DNA of 64,000 nucleotides. Source: Arthrobacter_J sp038199985. Lineage in GTDB: Bacteria > Actinomycetota > Actinomycetes > Actinomycetales > Micrococcaceae. The first letter of the stretch is position 1. The number at the start of each line of letters is the position of its first letter. Of this stretch, positions 24,747 to 33,914 are shown in pieces. A program made the position numbers and the translations under genes. Where the stretch lies: assembly GCA_038199985.1 (NCBI GenBank), contig JBBPYK010000135.1, positions 1 to 64,000 on the forward strand. Direction: 5' to 3'. The notes under the pieces were generated by a model. It had not been told where the DNA came from, ran no database searches, and saw only the letters and a list, made by a program, of their open reading frames with translations.

Positions 24747-25675
24747 TGCTGGTCCTTTGTGGCTTTGCTCGTGGAATCGTGTGGCGAGACGCGCACATGG
24801 TCATCTTCAAGACCCAACCGCACTCGGTCCTTCATGTTGAGCGCAGACATGAAGTCCTGCGGTAACTGCAATCTTCCGACCTTGTCGATGACTGCAAATT
24901 CCTCCGCGATCAGGTGCTCATCGCCGTCGTCGTTCACTCCCGAACGACGGAACGTCTCGGTGGAGCAGCGTCCATCGCGGATCTGCACGGTGCGCTGGAC
25001 GTGCTCGGACACCGTGGGGTCATGCGTGACGATGAGCGTTGTCACGCCGAGCTCCTGGTTCACGGCTCGCATGGCTTCGAGAACATCCGCCGAAGTGGCC
25101 TCGTCGAGCTCGCCGGTGGGCTCGTCAGCGAGAATGATACGCGGCTCATTGGCCATCGCCACCGCAATGGAGACGCGCTGCTGTTCACCGCCGGAAAGTT
25201 GCGCGGGCGTGCGGTCCCGGCAGTAGCCAACGCCGGTGAGTTCCAACAGGTCGCTCACTCGCCCGGAGGTGTTCTTACGCCTAGCGAGCGCCATGGGCAG
25301 CTCTACATTCTCCGCTGCGGTGAGGTAGGGGAGCAGGTTCCGGGGTGTCTGCTGCCAGATGAACCCGACAGTGTGCCGCTGGTAGTGAACCCGTTGTTTC
25401 CGCGTCATGCTGAGCAGATCGATGCCTGCTACGTGTGCCTTACCTGCGGAGGGGACGTCGAGCCCGGAGAGGATGGTCAGGAGCGTCGATTTCCCGGAGC
25501 CGGAGGCGCCGACGACGGCGGTCATCTCCCCACGCTCGACCCGCAGATTGAGCCCCTGGAGTGCCTGCACTTCAATGCCGTCGCCGCGGAAGATCCGGAC
25601 CACATCCTCGCAGAGAATGTCCGGTCCGCTCTGGTTGCTGCTCATGCTGGTTCCGTTCTCATTGGCTGTTGTCAC
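24743..25675 (-). CDS. ABC transporter ATPase with C-terminal AbrB-like domain
   Basis: The ATPase part (residues 18-238) has Walker A GASGSGKST at 56-64, LSGGEQQ at 160-166, Walker B IILADEP at 180-186 and VTHDP at 216-220. After a linker, residues 259-297 (EFAVIDKVGRLQLPQDFMSA and beyond) resemble the swapped-hairpin AbrB/MazE fold, normally a DNA-binding or dimerisation module. The tail is absent from the sister ATPase. It may dimerise the ATPases or link transport to gene control; that is inference. An internal ATG gives a possible start 10 residues later. It overlaps both neighbours by 4 nt. Confidence 0.85.
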   Translation of the reverse strand: MTTANENGTSMSSNQSGPDILCEDVVRIFRGDGIEVQALQGLNLRVERGEMTAVVGASGSGKSTLLTILSGLDVPSAGKAHVAGIDLLSMTRKQRVHYQRHTVGFIWQQTPRNLLPYLTAAENVELPMALARRKNTSGRVSDLLELTGVGYCRDRTPAQLSGGEQQRVSIAVAMANEPRIILADEPTGELDEATSADVLEAMRAVNQELGVTTLIVTHDPTVSEHVQRTVQIRDGRCSTETFRRSGVNDDGDEHLIAEEFAVIDKVGRLQLPQDFMSALNMKDRVRLGLEDDHVRVSPHDSTSKATKDQQ

Positions 25676-28401
25676 TCTTCACCGATCCGAAGCACTGCCG
25701 CTACGCGTTGTCGTCGTCCCACTGCTACGGCCGCTGCTATGGAGCCCAACACCACGAGTACAAATCCGCCCAGAAGCAGTCCAAGTTGCAGCGGGTCCGG
25801 TGCCAACCCGACGGGCAGGGGACCACCGGTGAAGACCCGCAGGTCCACGGCTTGCGTCACGAGCGTGGGCAGCAGGAGTCCGACGCCGGTTCCTACCACG
25901 AGAGCGACGGCCGCGGGCGGAATAAGCTCCCACAGCAGGAGACCGCGGTCCCGGGATGGCGGGAAACCCAGTGTCCGCAGGAGAGCAATCAACCGGTTTC
26001 TTCCCGGTGCGTTGACGAGGGTGGTCATGATGATGATCAAAGCGGACAGCAGTCCCATGAAGGCAACCACCGTCCAGAGCCCTACTTGAAGTCCCTTGGC
26101 GGACGGCGATTCTAGAATGCGCTCTTGATACTCAGAAGGGGTCAGCTGGCTGCCGCTGATGCCACTGATCTCGGCGACGCTCTCCTTGACCTGCTGGACG
26201 TCCGCTCCCGGAGCGAGCTTGATCAACAGTTTCCCTGCGAAGGCTTCGATGCCGAGGCGGTCGCGGACGTTGTCGCGGTCCAACAGCACCCAGTAGCTGC
26301 TGTCCAGGAGGGAGATTCGCTCCAGCGACGCAGCAACGGCGACCTCGGCCTCACCGTAGAACCGAATTTCGCCCTCGTCTCCTGGCGCCAGGCCTGTTCC
26401 GTTGGAAGCGATCATGGGCAGTGGCCCGTCTGTGGTGGTACTAAGCTCATCCAGCAACGAGGAGGGAATGGCTCCGGGGTAGCCAGCTTGAACTTCCTTC
26501 AGCGCTTCGGCGTCGACGAGCCAGACATGCGGGCTGTTCTCGTCGTTGCCGTGTAGCTGGGGCGACGCCGCGCTGAAGTCTGATAGGGCTGCCACAGTAG
26601 CGACACCGCCGATTCCCTCCACCTCTTCAAGTTGTGCGTTGTCCAGCGGCGCAGTGTCCACCAGAAGATCTGCCGGAACACTATAGCGGGCTGCCTTCGC
26701 GACCCCGTCTTGGAAGGTTGATAGAAACGTCCCGGAGAAGACGACGACGGCCACGCCTACGGTGAGCGCCATGAGTGGGACGAGCGCGGCGACGGCTGAC
26801 CGCACCGAGCGCACCGGACCAAGGAAGTAGAGGAGCCCGGGCGAGGCACTTTGACGGCGTGACCACCAGGCCAACGGCAACGGATAGAGGCGCAGGACCA
26901 GGAGTGACACGGCGATGGCGATCAGCAGCGGCGCCGCGCTGAGCACTGGATCTACGGTGGAGGTACCGGAGCCACCGCGGCTGAGCAGGGCCGTTACTGA
27001 TCCGATAGCGGCCAGCACAACGGCTCCTTCTGCGACGAAGCGCCAGCGTCGATTGCCAAGTGTTGCTGGGCCGTCGTCGTGCTTCAACCGGGTGAAGGCA
27101 AAGATCGCCGCCGGAGCGAGCGCCGTCAACGCGGGCCACACGAACTGCGACGGCTCGACGGGGCCGGGGACCAGCAGCAGGGCAACGGCGGTACCCACCG
27201 CAGCGGCTGGAAGACCCAGGAGTAGGCCCTCGGCCATCAGCGCGGCACGCAGCTGCAAGCCGGAGGCGCCACGGGCTGCGACCAGGGCCAGAGTATTCCG
27301 TCGTCGGTCCAGCACCAGCCGAATGGCGATCACCGCAGTCAGCAGGCAAACACCGAGAGGGCCAGAGGCGAGCAGAGCAAGGATGCGGTTTGTGGTGGAG
27401 GCACGTTCGGTGACGTCGGAAACGGTGTCAGCGGTTTCGGAGCGAAACATCAGGGGCAAACCCAACAACCCGGCATCCGCATCGAGGCTGGTTGATTGAC
27501 CCGCGACCTGACCTAATTGGGCCCCAAGCGCGGTGGCGGTTTGAGCGTTCAGTGCGCTGGGCTGCAGCTCGTACCAGACGCTCAGCGTCGCTTTGGCTGT
27601 GAATGCGGTTGCCGAGTCACCGGACCCGACATGGATGACCGCGGTGGCGGAGACTGAGTCTCCGCGGTCGGGATTGTTGAGGATTGTCGGATTCAGCAGT
27701 GCTGGCGCCATGCTCCAGTATCCGGCTGAGGGATCCTTTGCTTCGTAGATCCCCGTAAGAACCACGTCACTCTCGGTGACGAGACCCGAATCGGCCGGTC
27801 CACTGGGGACGAGGGGGCTCGCGAGGCTCGCCGCACGCACTTCGCCGACATCCCACCGAGCACCCTCGGCGCTATGGGTTGAGAGGATGATTTCCAGCGG
27901 CTTCTTTCCGAGGTCCTGTGACGATAAGGGCTCCGGTAGCCGGCCCTCGGTGAGCGCAGCGTGATCCAGAAGACCGGGCGCTATGGCGAATGACGGCTTC
28001 AGTTCATACACGCCGTCTGGCAGGTCCCCAATGATCCCGGTCTCAGTGGCCGTACTGACCCATTGGGCATCCTCGACGGAAGACTTCAGAAGTTCCGGGA
28101 AACCCGCACGGATGGACGCGAGTTGCCGCTCCAGATCCGCCGGCGTCAGAAAGGCTTGCTCGTTGTCGGACACCACGGGGGCAGCGGGAGCGAACGCCGA
28201 CATATTGCGCTGCGAGGCAGTCAATTCACCGACGCTCTGCTGAAGATCCTCCGTGTACATGGCGTTGATGGCACGCGGCCACGCGGCCAGTAGGCCAGAG
28301 ACCACCAAAATGATGCACACCAAGAGCACGGACGCTGCCCGGTGATGACGGAACTGCCGGTGGAGCAGAGTGAATAGTTTCACCGCAGGTTCTCCATCCA
28401 C
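25672..28401 (-). CDS. Large FtsX-type ABC transporter permease
   Basis: The 909-residue membrane protein starts with a basic N-terminus and one membrane helix (VLLVCIILVVSGLLAAWP), then a large external domain (about residues 45-335). A central block of membrane helices follows, then a second external domain and a C-terminal helix set (about 785-905, including VGLWTVVAFMGLLSALIIIM). This duplicated FtsX-like layout is typical of long actinobacterial permeases in MacB-like systems. It overlaps the upstream permease by 22 nt and the ATPase by 4 nt. The substrate cannot be read from the sequence. Confidence 0.85.
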   Translation of the reverse strand: MDGEPAVKLFTLLHRQFRHHRAASVLLVCIILVVSGLLAAWPRAINAMYTEDLQQSVGELTASQRNMSAFAPAAPVVSDNEQAFLTPADLERQLASIRAGFPELLKSSVEDAQWVSTATETGIIGDLPDGVYELKPSFAIAPGLLDHAALTEGRLPEPLSSQDLGKKPLEIILSTHSAEGARWDVGEVRAASLASPLVPSGPADSGLVTESDVVLTGIYEAKDPSAGYWSMAPALLNPTILNNPDRGDSVSATAVIHVGSGDSATAFTAKATLSVWYELQPSALNAQTATALGAQLGQVAGQSTSLDADAGLLGLPLMFRSETADTVSDVTERASTTNRILALLASGPLGVCLLTAVIAIRLVLDRRRNTLALVAARGASGLQLRAALMAEGLLLGLPAAAVGTAVALLLVPGPVEPSQFVWPALTALAPAAIFAFTRLKHDDGPATLGNRRWRFVAEGAVVLAAIGSVTALLSRGGSGTSTVDPVLSAAPLLIAIAVSLLVLRLYPLPLAWWSRRQSASPGLLYFLGPVRSVRSAVAALVPLMALTVGVAVVVFSGTFLSTFQDGVAKAARYSVPADLLVDTAPLDNAQLEEVEGIGGVATVAALSDFSAASPQLHGNDENSPHVWLVDAEALKEVQAGYPGAIPSSLLDELSTTTDGPLPMIASNGTGLAPGDEGEIRFYGEAEVAVAASLERISLLDSSYWVLLDRDNVRDRLGIEAFAGKLLIKLAPGADVQQVKESVAEISGISGSQLTPSEYQERILESPSAKGLQVGLWTVVAFMGLLSALIIIMTTLVNAPGRNRLIALLRTLGFPPSRDRGLLLWELIPPAAVALVVGTGVGLLLPTLVTQAVDLRVFTGGPLPVGLAPDPLQLGLLLGGFVLVVLGSIAAAVAVGRRQRVAAVLRIGEE

Positions 28402-31400
28402 GCATGGTCAGTGGATTGCTGGTAGACAGCGCGACCGTAGAGCCACACGGCAACAGCCAACACAGCTGCCTGCGCCACAACGATCAGCAGTGCGGGGACG
28501 ACGGCGATGCCGAACGGAACCGCGAACGTCACGGCAGTATCCACCAGAGTGATGCCCGCCAGAGCAGGGACAGTCAGCAACGCAGCGCCCAACCCGGCCA
28601 ACACGCCAAAGACAATGGCAACCGCCCCCACCCAGGCCAGCTCCCGGCGTCGGCCGCTGACTTGTTCACGGGCCTGAACGCCCACGGCACGCAGGATGGA
28701 AACCTCCGGTCGGCGGGCCGCCATCATGGCCGCTGCGCTCGCCGCGAGTGCTACAGCGCCGATGATCAGCGCTCCAATAGCACCCAACCACAGGGCCACC
28801 GTGGCCGGTGTCAGGAAGCGGCTCGCAGCGGACTCAGTGGCGGCGGTGACTTCGGCAGCGGGACCAGACAGATCCCTCGCCAAAGCGGCGATTGTGTTGA
28901 CGTCCGCTCCTGGCTCTGCGGCAATCCACACTTCGTTGGCCCTCGGTGGAACGGGCAAATAGGTCAGCCACGCCTGTGCATAGGCGTCCCTGTCCACGAG
29001 CACGGCGAAACCTGCACCCGACCCGGGGAGAGCCTGGACGCCGTCAGCGATGACGGCAGGGATGGTGGCGCTGCCCACCCGCAACGGCATGTTCTCGCCG
29101 ATAGAAAGATCCAGAGCCGCCAGTAGGTCAGCCGTGGCCACGACCGGAATGGGATCATCGCTGATGGCAGTGGAGATCAGCCGGGCAGACCTCGGTACGC
29201 CAGGGTCGCCGGTTGAGCGCATTATGGCGCCGGCACCATCGGCCAGAGGATCCGAGGGGCTTTCCGTGAACGCATCCTGCGCTAACGTCAGATCCTGCTC
29301 GCCGTCGAGCCTGTTCTCACCCGTGCCGACCCCTGCATCGGTGGCGATACTGTTCAGCTGCACGGTGAAATCGAGGGGAGCGCCCTCGGATTTTACGGAA
29401 ATGTCCACAGCGGCGATCGCCGTGAAGTCGAGCTTGACTTCGCTTTCATCGGGGAGGGAGAACGCTAGTGAGTGAAGCTGCTCATCCTCGCTAGCCGAGA
29501 GGTTGACGGTACCCGCATCGACGGGAACCAACCCGCCATCGGTTCTCTGCAGCCACGCGGTGATCGTTGCTTCATGTTCGTTGGTGCTGCCGGCGCCCGG
29601 ACCAAAATATCCGGATGCAGAGCGGGCTCCTGTAGTTGAGAGCTGGAACCGGACCTGCGACGTTTGGGCGTTCAGCTCAAGTGCGGGCGGGGTCATCGTA
29701 TCCGGCGTTGAGAGCTGTGTGGACGTGTCTTCGGCGTTGAAGATGCTGGGATCCGTGGCGAGAAGTTCAGGTAGTGATTCAGCGCGGATCGCAGTCACCG
29801 TCACATCTTCGGTGCCAGCCCGCGCCATCCCCTGGTGGACTGCTTCGGCAGTGGTGACCCCTTCCAAGGCTTTGAACTTTTGCACTTCCAACAGATCTGA
29901 GGCGCGGTGCAGCACCAGCGGACCCGAGTCCCGAACCCGGACATCGGAACCGTTGACCAGCTGCGCCGCCGTCTGCTGAGCTGTATGTGCGGAGTGGGTG
30001 AAAGCGGCCGTCAATACGCCGCCCCCCACTGTTGCTGCGATGACGATGATGGGCAGGACGAACAGCGAGATGCGCCGCGACACGTGCCGGGCACCCAGGA
30101 ACAGTCCGAGTCCCGGGCCGCGTCCAGCCCGCTTCTCGACCATCCTGGAGAGCGCGGCAATGATCAACAGGGCAGCGGCTGCGAACAGCAGGACCAGTAG
30201 GGCTGGTGCAGGTGCAGCCAACACGTTGACTCGCTCTTGGCCATCGTTCGTTGCAGCCAGTGGCGAACCGTGCAGGAGGAATTGGAACACGCTCAGCAGG
30301 CAGACACTGGCCAGTGCAGCCACAACGATGAAGGAGCCGACGCGCTTAGTCGCCGTCGCAGGAGCGCCGTCGCGGCGGGCCTGGAGGAAACCGAGCCCAG
30401 CGAAGACGACGACGGTCGTCAGCAGGACGGTCAGCGGGACGAACCACGTTGCGACGGCCACCTCAGCAAAGCCGTCCCAGGTCAGGTTCCCCTGGGATGT
30501 GTCAGCAAGCGTCCAACTGGTCAGTAGGGGAGTGACGCCGACGGCGATGGTCCACCCCACCACCGAAGCCAGCAGCGCTACCGGCAGGATTTCTGCAGCG
30601 GCGAGCAGCGTGCGCTGGCTGGTCGACGCTCCTCGTGCCCCGATCAGCCGGGACTCTGTGCTGCGCGAATCGGCGAGGAGTCCGGCCAATCTGACAACGC
30701 CGATCAGGCCCAAGGCAGCCAGAATGATGATCGAGATCGGAACGATGGACTGAACGGCCCGGGTGGCTTCCGCCGCGGTGGCGATGGTGCTCGCGAGTCC
30801 TCCGGCGGCAACCACTCCGCCGTCGTTGATGGCGTCATCGGCCAGCATCTGGTCTTTGAGGACTGGCAATCCAGTGGCCAGGGGCTCGAGGTTGGCGGCG
30901 CTCACTGTTGCGGCGTTTAGAACCAGAGTCCATTGAATTTTGGGGGATGTAGTGAAGCGTTCAAGGCTCCCCTCGGGAACGGCGACGGCGTGTGTAGTCC
31001 CCTCGCCTGCGACAACCTGGGCGGCGGCCAGAAGCGGAACTAATTCTGAGCCCTCGACTGATGAACTGCTGACGACGGCGGCCAGTTCAAGCTGGACCGC
31101 AGACTCTGGGCCCTTCACGCTGAACGTCTGACCCACCTCCAGCTCCAACCCCGTGGCCACATCAGCCGTCAGCACGGCGGGAACCGGGCCGGCAGAATTG
31201 GAATCGAAGTTTTCGAAACTGTCCCAGGAACCGCTGACTGGCGCGGCGTCGGGCGCTGGCAGTTCCACGGGGACAAAGGAAAGTTCTGCCGGAAGATTGA
31301 CGGCCGTACCCGCGGACGGGACCAGCGGTAGGTCCGGGCCGAACCGGGAGTGGGTGCGCTGCAGGCCATCGCCGAGGGCCAGTGCGTTCATCACTGCGTC

Positions 31401-31643
31401 GGCGCGCTGAAGTTGCGCTTCGGCGTCGTCCGGATCGTCAGGAACCGAGGTGTGAACGCGGAGGAAAGTTTCCGCCGAGAAGGGCTGAGCAGCCGTGGCG
31501 CGGAGGGCCTGCGTCGCTGCGAGTTGCGTGTACCCAACGGTCGCCGAAACGATCGCCGAGATGAAGGCGAGGGTTAGCAGGATCAAGGTGAGAATCCGGC
31601 CGCTGGCACGCCCTCGGGCCCGCATGAACCGCGTCAATCGCAA
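28380..31643 (-). CDS. Very large FtsX-type ABC transporter permease
   Basis: This 1087-residue permease has an N-terminal helix (ILTLILLTLAFISAIVSATV), a first external domain (about 40-300), a central helix block (about 300-520), a second, larger external domain (about 535-920) and C-terminal helices (about 930-1075, including LWLGAIGALIIGAVALAASA). It is first in the four-gene operon and is divergent from the fructosamine-kinase-like gene. The two external domains are acidic and Thr/Ser-rich, with no recognised catalytic motif. Confidence 0.85.
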   Translation of the reverse strand: MRLTRFMRARGRASGRILTLILLTLAFISAIVSATVGYTQLAATQALRATAAQPFSAETFLRVHTSVPDDPDDAEAQLQRADAVMNALALGDGLQRTHSRFGPDLPLVPSAGTAVNLPAELSFVPVELPAPDAAPVSGSWDSFENFDSNSAGPVPAVLTADVATGLELEVGQTFSVKGPESAVQLELAAVVSSSSVEGSELVPLLAAAQVVAGEGTTHAVAVPEGSLERFTTSPKIQWTLVLNAATVSAANLEPLATGLPVLKDQMLADDAINDGGVVAAGGLASTIATAAEATRAVQSIVPISIIILAALGLIGVVRLAGLLADSRSTESRLIGARGASTSQRTLLAAAEILPVALLASVVGWTIAVGVTPLLTSWTLADTSQGNLTWDGFAEVAVATWFVPLTVLLTTVVVFAGLGFLQARRDGAPATATKRVGSFIVVAALASVCLLSVFQFLLHGSPLAATNDGQERVNVLAAPAPALLVLLFAAAALLIIAALSRMVEKRAGRGPGLGLFLGARHVSRRISLFVLPIIVIAATVGGGVLTAAFTHSAHTAQQTAAQLVNGSDVRVRDSGPLVLHRASDLLEVQKFKALEGVTTAEAVHQGMARAGTEDVTVTAIRAESLPELLATDPSIFNAEDTSTQLSTPDTMTPPALELNAQTSQVRFQLSTTGARSASGYFGPGAGSTNEHEATITAWLQRTDGGLVPVDAGTVNLSASEDEQLHSLAFSLPDESEVKLDFTAIAAVDISVKSEGAPLDFTVQLNSIATDAGVGTGENRLDGEQDLTLAQDAFTESPSDPLADGAGAIMRSTGDPGVPRSARLISTAISDDPIPVVATADLLAALDLSIGENMPLRVGSATIPAVIADGVQALPGSGAGFAVLVDRDAYAQAWLTYLPVPPRANEVWIAAEPGADVNTIAALARDLSGPAAEVTAATESAASRFLTPATVALWLGAIGALIIGAVALAASAAAMMAARRPEVSILRAVGVQAREQVSGRRRELAWVGAVAIVFGVLAGLGAALLTVPALAGITLVDTAVTFAVPFGIAVVPALLIVVAQAAVLAVAVWLYGRAVYQQSTDHAWMENLR

Positions 31644-31754
31644 AGCCGATGCCTCTTCCTGTGTGAGCGTCGCCGGATCGCGGCAACACGTTCGATCCTA
31701 GCCGGAAGTGTGAGGTACACCGCACCCAAAATAGACGGAACCTAGACTGGGACT
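31644..31754. promoter_or_regulatory. Divergent promoter region
   Basis: This 111-bp spacer separates the minus-strand permease gene and the plus-strand kinase-like gene and must hold promoters for both. I could not assign convincing -35/-10 pairs. TAGACT just before the kinase start is a possible -10 for a nearly leaderless transcript. Confidence 0.3.
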
Positions 31755-32525
31755 ATGCGCACTTTCCGGAAGGAACGCCCTGATGCACCCATCGACTTTT
31801 TCCGCTGTGAGGCTGCCGGATTGCAATGGCTCGGCTCGACTTGCGGTGCACCCTGCGTTGAGGTGCTCGACGTCGGGGCGCAGCACCTGGTCCTTGACCG
31901 GCTGACGGAGACCGAGCCGACGCGGCAGCTAGCCCTCGAGTTCGGAGCGGGTCTTGCCCGGACGCACGACGCCGGCGCTCCCGCATTCGGATCGCCTCCC
32001 GAGGGCTGGTCCGGGCCGGGCTACTTTGGTCCCTTGAGTGATCCTTTGCCGATGGCCTACGCGGACGAGCCAACATGGGGGGTGTTTTACGCCGTCTTCA
32101 GGCTGCAGCCGTTACTCGAACTGCCGCGTGCGATGCAAGCCTTCAGTGAAAAGACACGCCGTCTCATCGAGGCGGCCATTGACCGGCTTCTGGCCGGAGA
32201 TTTCGACGACGGCGACGCACCAGCCCGGATTCACGGCGACCTCTGGAGCGGGAACCTGATGTGGACTAGTAGTGGCGCTACGCTGATTGATTCCGCTGCG
32301 CACGGCGGTCATCGTGAGACGGACCTGGCCTTTCTGTCGCTCTTCGGCTGCCCGTTCCTGGACAGCATCGTGGAGGGCTATGAGCAGGTACATGTGTTGC
32401 AGGCCGGTTGGCGGGAACGAGTACCGCTGCATCAGCTCTACCCGCTGATGGTTCACGCGATCCTCTTTGGGGGCGGCTATGAGTCAAGTACTGCGGCTGC
32501 GGCGCGGGCTGTTCTAGAACTTTAG
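31755..32525 (+). CDS. Fructosamine/ketosamine-3-kinase family protein
   Basis: This 256-residue phosphotransferase-fold protein carries the Brenner-type motif RIHGDLWSGNLMW near residues 158-170 (catalytic Asp in HGD), the metal-binding Asp in LIDSAAHGGHRETDLAF, and the early LVLDRLTE hinge. The family phosphorylates fructosamines or ribulosamines on glycated proteins, which then break down spontaneously. The N-terminal lobe lacks a clear Gly-rich loop, as usual in this family. Actual activity on glycated substrates is inferred. No start is more likely than ATG 31755. Confidence 0.85.
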   Translation: MRTFRKERPDAPIDFFRCEAAGLQWLGSTCGAPCVEVLDVGAQHLVLDRLTETEPTRQLALEFGAGLARTHDAGAPAFGSPPEGWSGPGYFGPLSDPLPMAYADEPTWGVFYAVFRLQPLLELPRAMQAFSEKTRRLIEAAIDRLLAGDFDDGDAPARIHGDLWSGNLMWTSSGATLIDSAAHGGHRETDLAFLSLFGCPFLDSIVEGYEQVHVLQAGWRERVPLHQLYPLMVHAILFGGGYESSTAAAARAVLEL

Positions 32526-32796
32526 GGACCAACACGGGGCACGTTTTGACCATGAGCACTTCGCCGAGTTAGTGTTGATAGTCGTTGTGCGTGTCCTATC
32601 CCGATACGTCCGCGCCTAGGGTGGCTCCGTTGCAGAGCCTCATCAAGCCCTACAGGCCGGCCGGGAAACACCGGGACCACTGGTTATGTTCAGTCCTCAC
32701 CTGGATCTCCGGTAGCGCATAGAGAAACGCGTTAACTCATCGCACTGCGAAAGTCCGTTGTGTTTGGCGCCACCAGAACAAGAAAAGGCAAAAACC
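32526..32796 (+). promoter_or_regulatory. Leader and promoter of rplM-rpsI
   Basis: This 271-bp spacer contains no gene. A promoter-like pair TTGATA (32575-32580) and TATCCC (32597-32602), spaced 16 bp, would leave a leader of about 190 nt, long enough for regulation by a ribosomal protein. CCGGCCGGGAAACACCGG in the leader could fold locally. Confidence 0.45.
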
Positions 32797-33240
32797 GTGC
32801 GTACGTACACCCCGAAGCCCGGCGACATCAACCGCCAGTGGCACGTCATTGACGCCACAGACGTTGTCCTGGGTCGTCTTGCCAGCCAGACCGCAACACT
32901 GCTGCGTGGAAAGCACAAGCCGACCTTTGCTCCACACATGGACATGGGCGATTTCGTCATCATCCTCAACGCTGACAAGGTTGCGCTGACCGGCGCCAAG
33001 CTGGAACAGAAGCGTGCCTACCGCCACTCGGGTTTCCCCGGTGGTCTGTCATCAATGTCCTACGCGGAGCTCCTGGAACAGAATCCTGTGCGCGCCGTCG
33101 AAAAGGCAGTCAAGGGCATGCTTCCAAAGAATTCCCTCGCCGCGCAGCAGCTGTCCAAGCTGAAGGTATATGTCGGTGCTGAGCACCCGCATGCCGCGCA
33201 GCAGCCCAAGTCATTCGACATCACCCAGGTCGCTCAGTAA
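32797..33240 (+). CDS. rplM: 50S ribosomal protein L13
   Basis: L13 is an early 50S assembly protein. GTG 32797, with AAAAGG upstream, gives 147 residues starting MRTYTPKPGDINRQWHVIDA. The frame is open for 13 codons further upstream, but those are not homologous. Conserved segments are VVLGRLASQTATLLRGKHKP and the signature KGMLPKNSLAAQQLSKLKVY. It forms the standard rplM-rpsI operon. Confidence 0.97.
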   Translation: MRTYTPKPGDINRQWHVIDATDVVLGRLASQTATLLRGKHKPTFAPHMDMGDFVIILNADKVALTGAKLEQKRAYRHSGFPGGLSSMSYAELLEQNPVRAVEKAVKGMLPKNSLAAQQLSKLKVYVGAEHPHAAQQPKSFDITQVAQ

Positions 33241-33279
33241 TTTCGGCCACCGGCTTTAGAAACTTATTCAAGGAGAATC

Positions 33280-33777
33280 GTGGCTCAGAATACTGAAGAG
33301 CTCAACACCACCGAGGAGATTTCTAGCTACACCTCGGAAACCCCGGATGCGACAACTGAAACCGCAACCACAGAGCGTCCCGCACTGACCGTCCCCGGTG
33401 CAGCGGTTGGACGCCGTAAGGAAGCCATTGCCCGTGTCCGGATTGTTCCGGGATCCGGAAAGTGGACCATCAACGGTCGCGAGTTGTCCAACTACTTCCC
33501 GAACAAGCTGCACCAGCAGGAAGTAAATGACCCGTTCCGCATCTTGGATCTCGAAGGTGCCTATGACGTCATCGCTCGGATCAGTGGCGGTGGCCCTTCC
33601 GGCCAGGCTGGCGCGTTGCGTCTCGGCATCGCCCGTTCACTGAACGAGATTGACCGCGACAACAACCGCCCCACGCTGAAGAAGGCAGGGTTCCTGACCC
33701 GCGACGCGCGCATCATCGAGCGCAAGAAGGCTGGTCTCAAGAAGGCCCGCAAGGCGCCTCAGTACTCCAAGCGCTAA
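33280..33777 (+). CDS. rpsI: 30S ribosomal protein S9
   Basis: S9 reaches the P-site tRNA with its C-terminal SKR tail, which is intact here (QYSKR). The conserved core starts near residue 42 at VGRRKEAIARVRIVPGSGKW and includes GGGPSGQAGALRLGIARSL. Residues 1-40 form an acidic, Thr/Glu-rich extension typical of Actinobacteria. The GTG start has AAGGAGAATC upstream. A T-rich terminator follows. Confidence 0.97.
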   Translation: MAQNTEELNTTEEISSYTSETPDATTETATTERPALTVPGAAVGRRKEAIARVRIVPGSGKWTINGRELSNYFPNKLHQQEVNDPFRILDLEGAYDVIARISGGGPSGQAGALRLGIARSLNEIDRDNNRPTLKKAGFLTRDARIIERKKAGLKKARKAPQYSKR

Positions 33778-33804
33778 TCTTCACGCGCTAAGCATCACCA
33801 ACGC

Positions 33805-33837
33805 AAAAGCCCGTCCGGCCTACCGGGCGGGCTTTTT
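33805..33837 (+). terminator. Intrinsic terminator after rpsI
   Basis: AAAAGCCCGTCCGG pairs with CCGGGCGGGCTTTT (14 bp, one G-T pair, 4-nt loop) and runs into TTTTT. This is a classical rho-independent terminator. Confidence 0.9.
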
Positions 33838-33914
33838 CGGTTAGAAACCAAGAAAGTCTGCGGGAACACCAGCCTCACCGGAAAACCGGCAGACGTCGCT
33901 TAGGATGTAAAACC

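Noticed and set aside
24914..26089. A 391-codon plus-strand open frame opposite the ABC operon
   Set aside because: It crosses two overlapping real genes on the other strand and its sequence is low in recognisable structure.
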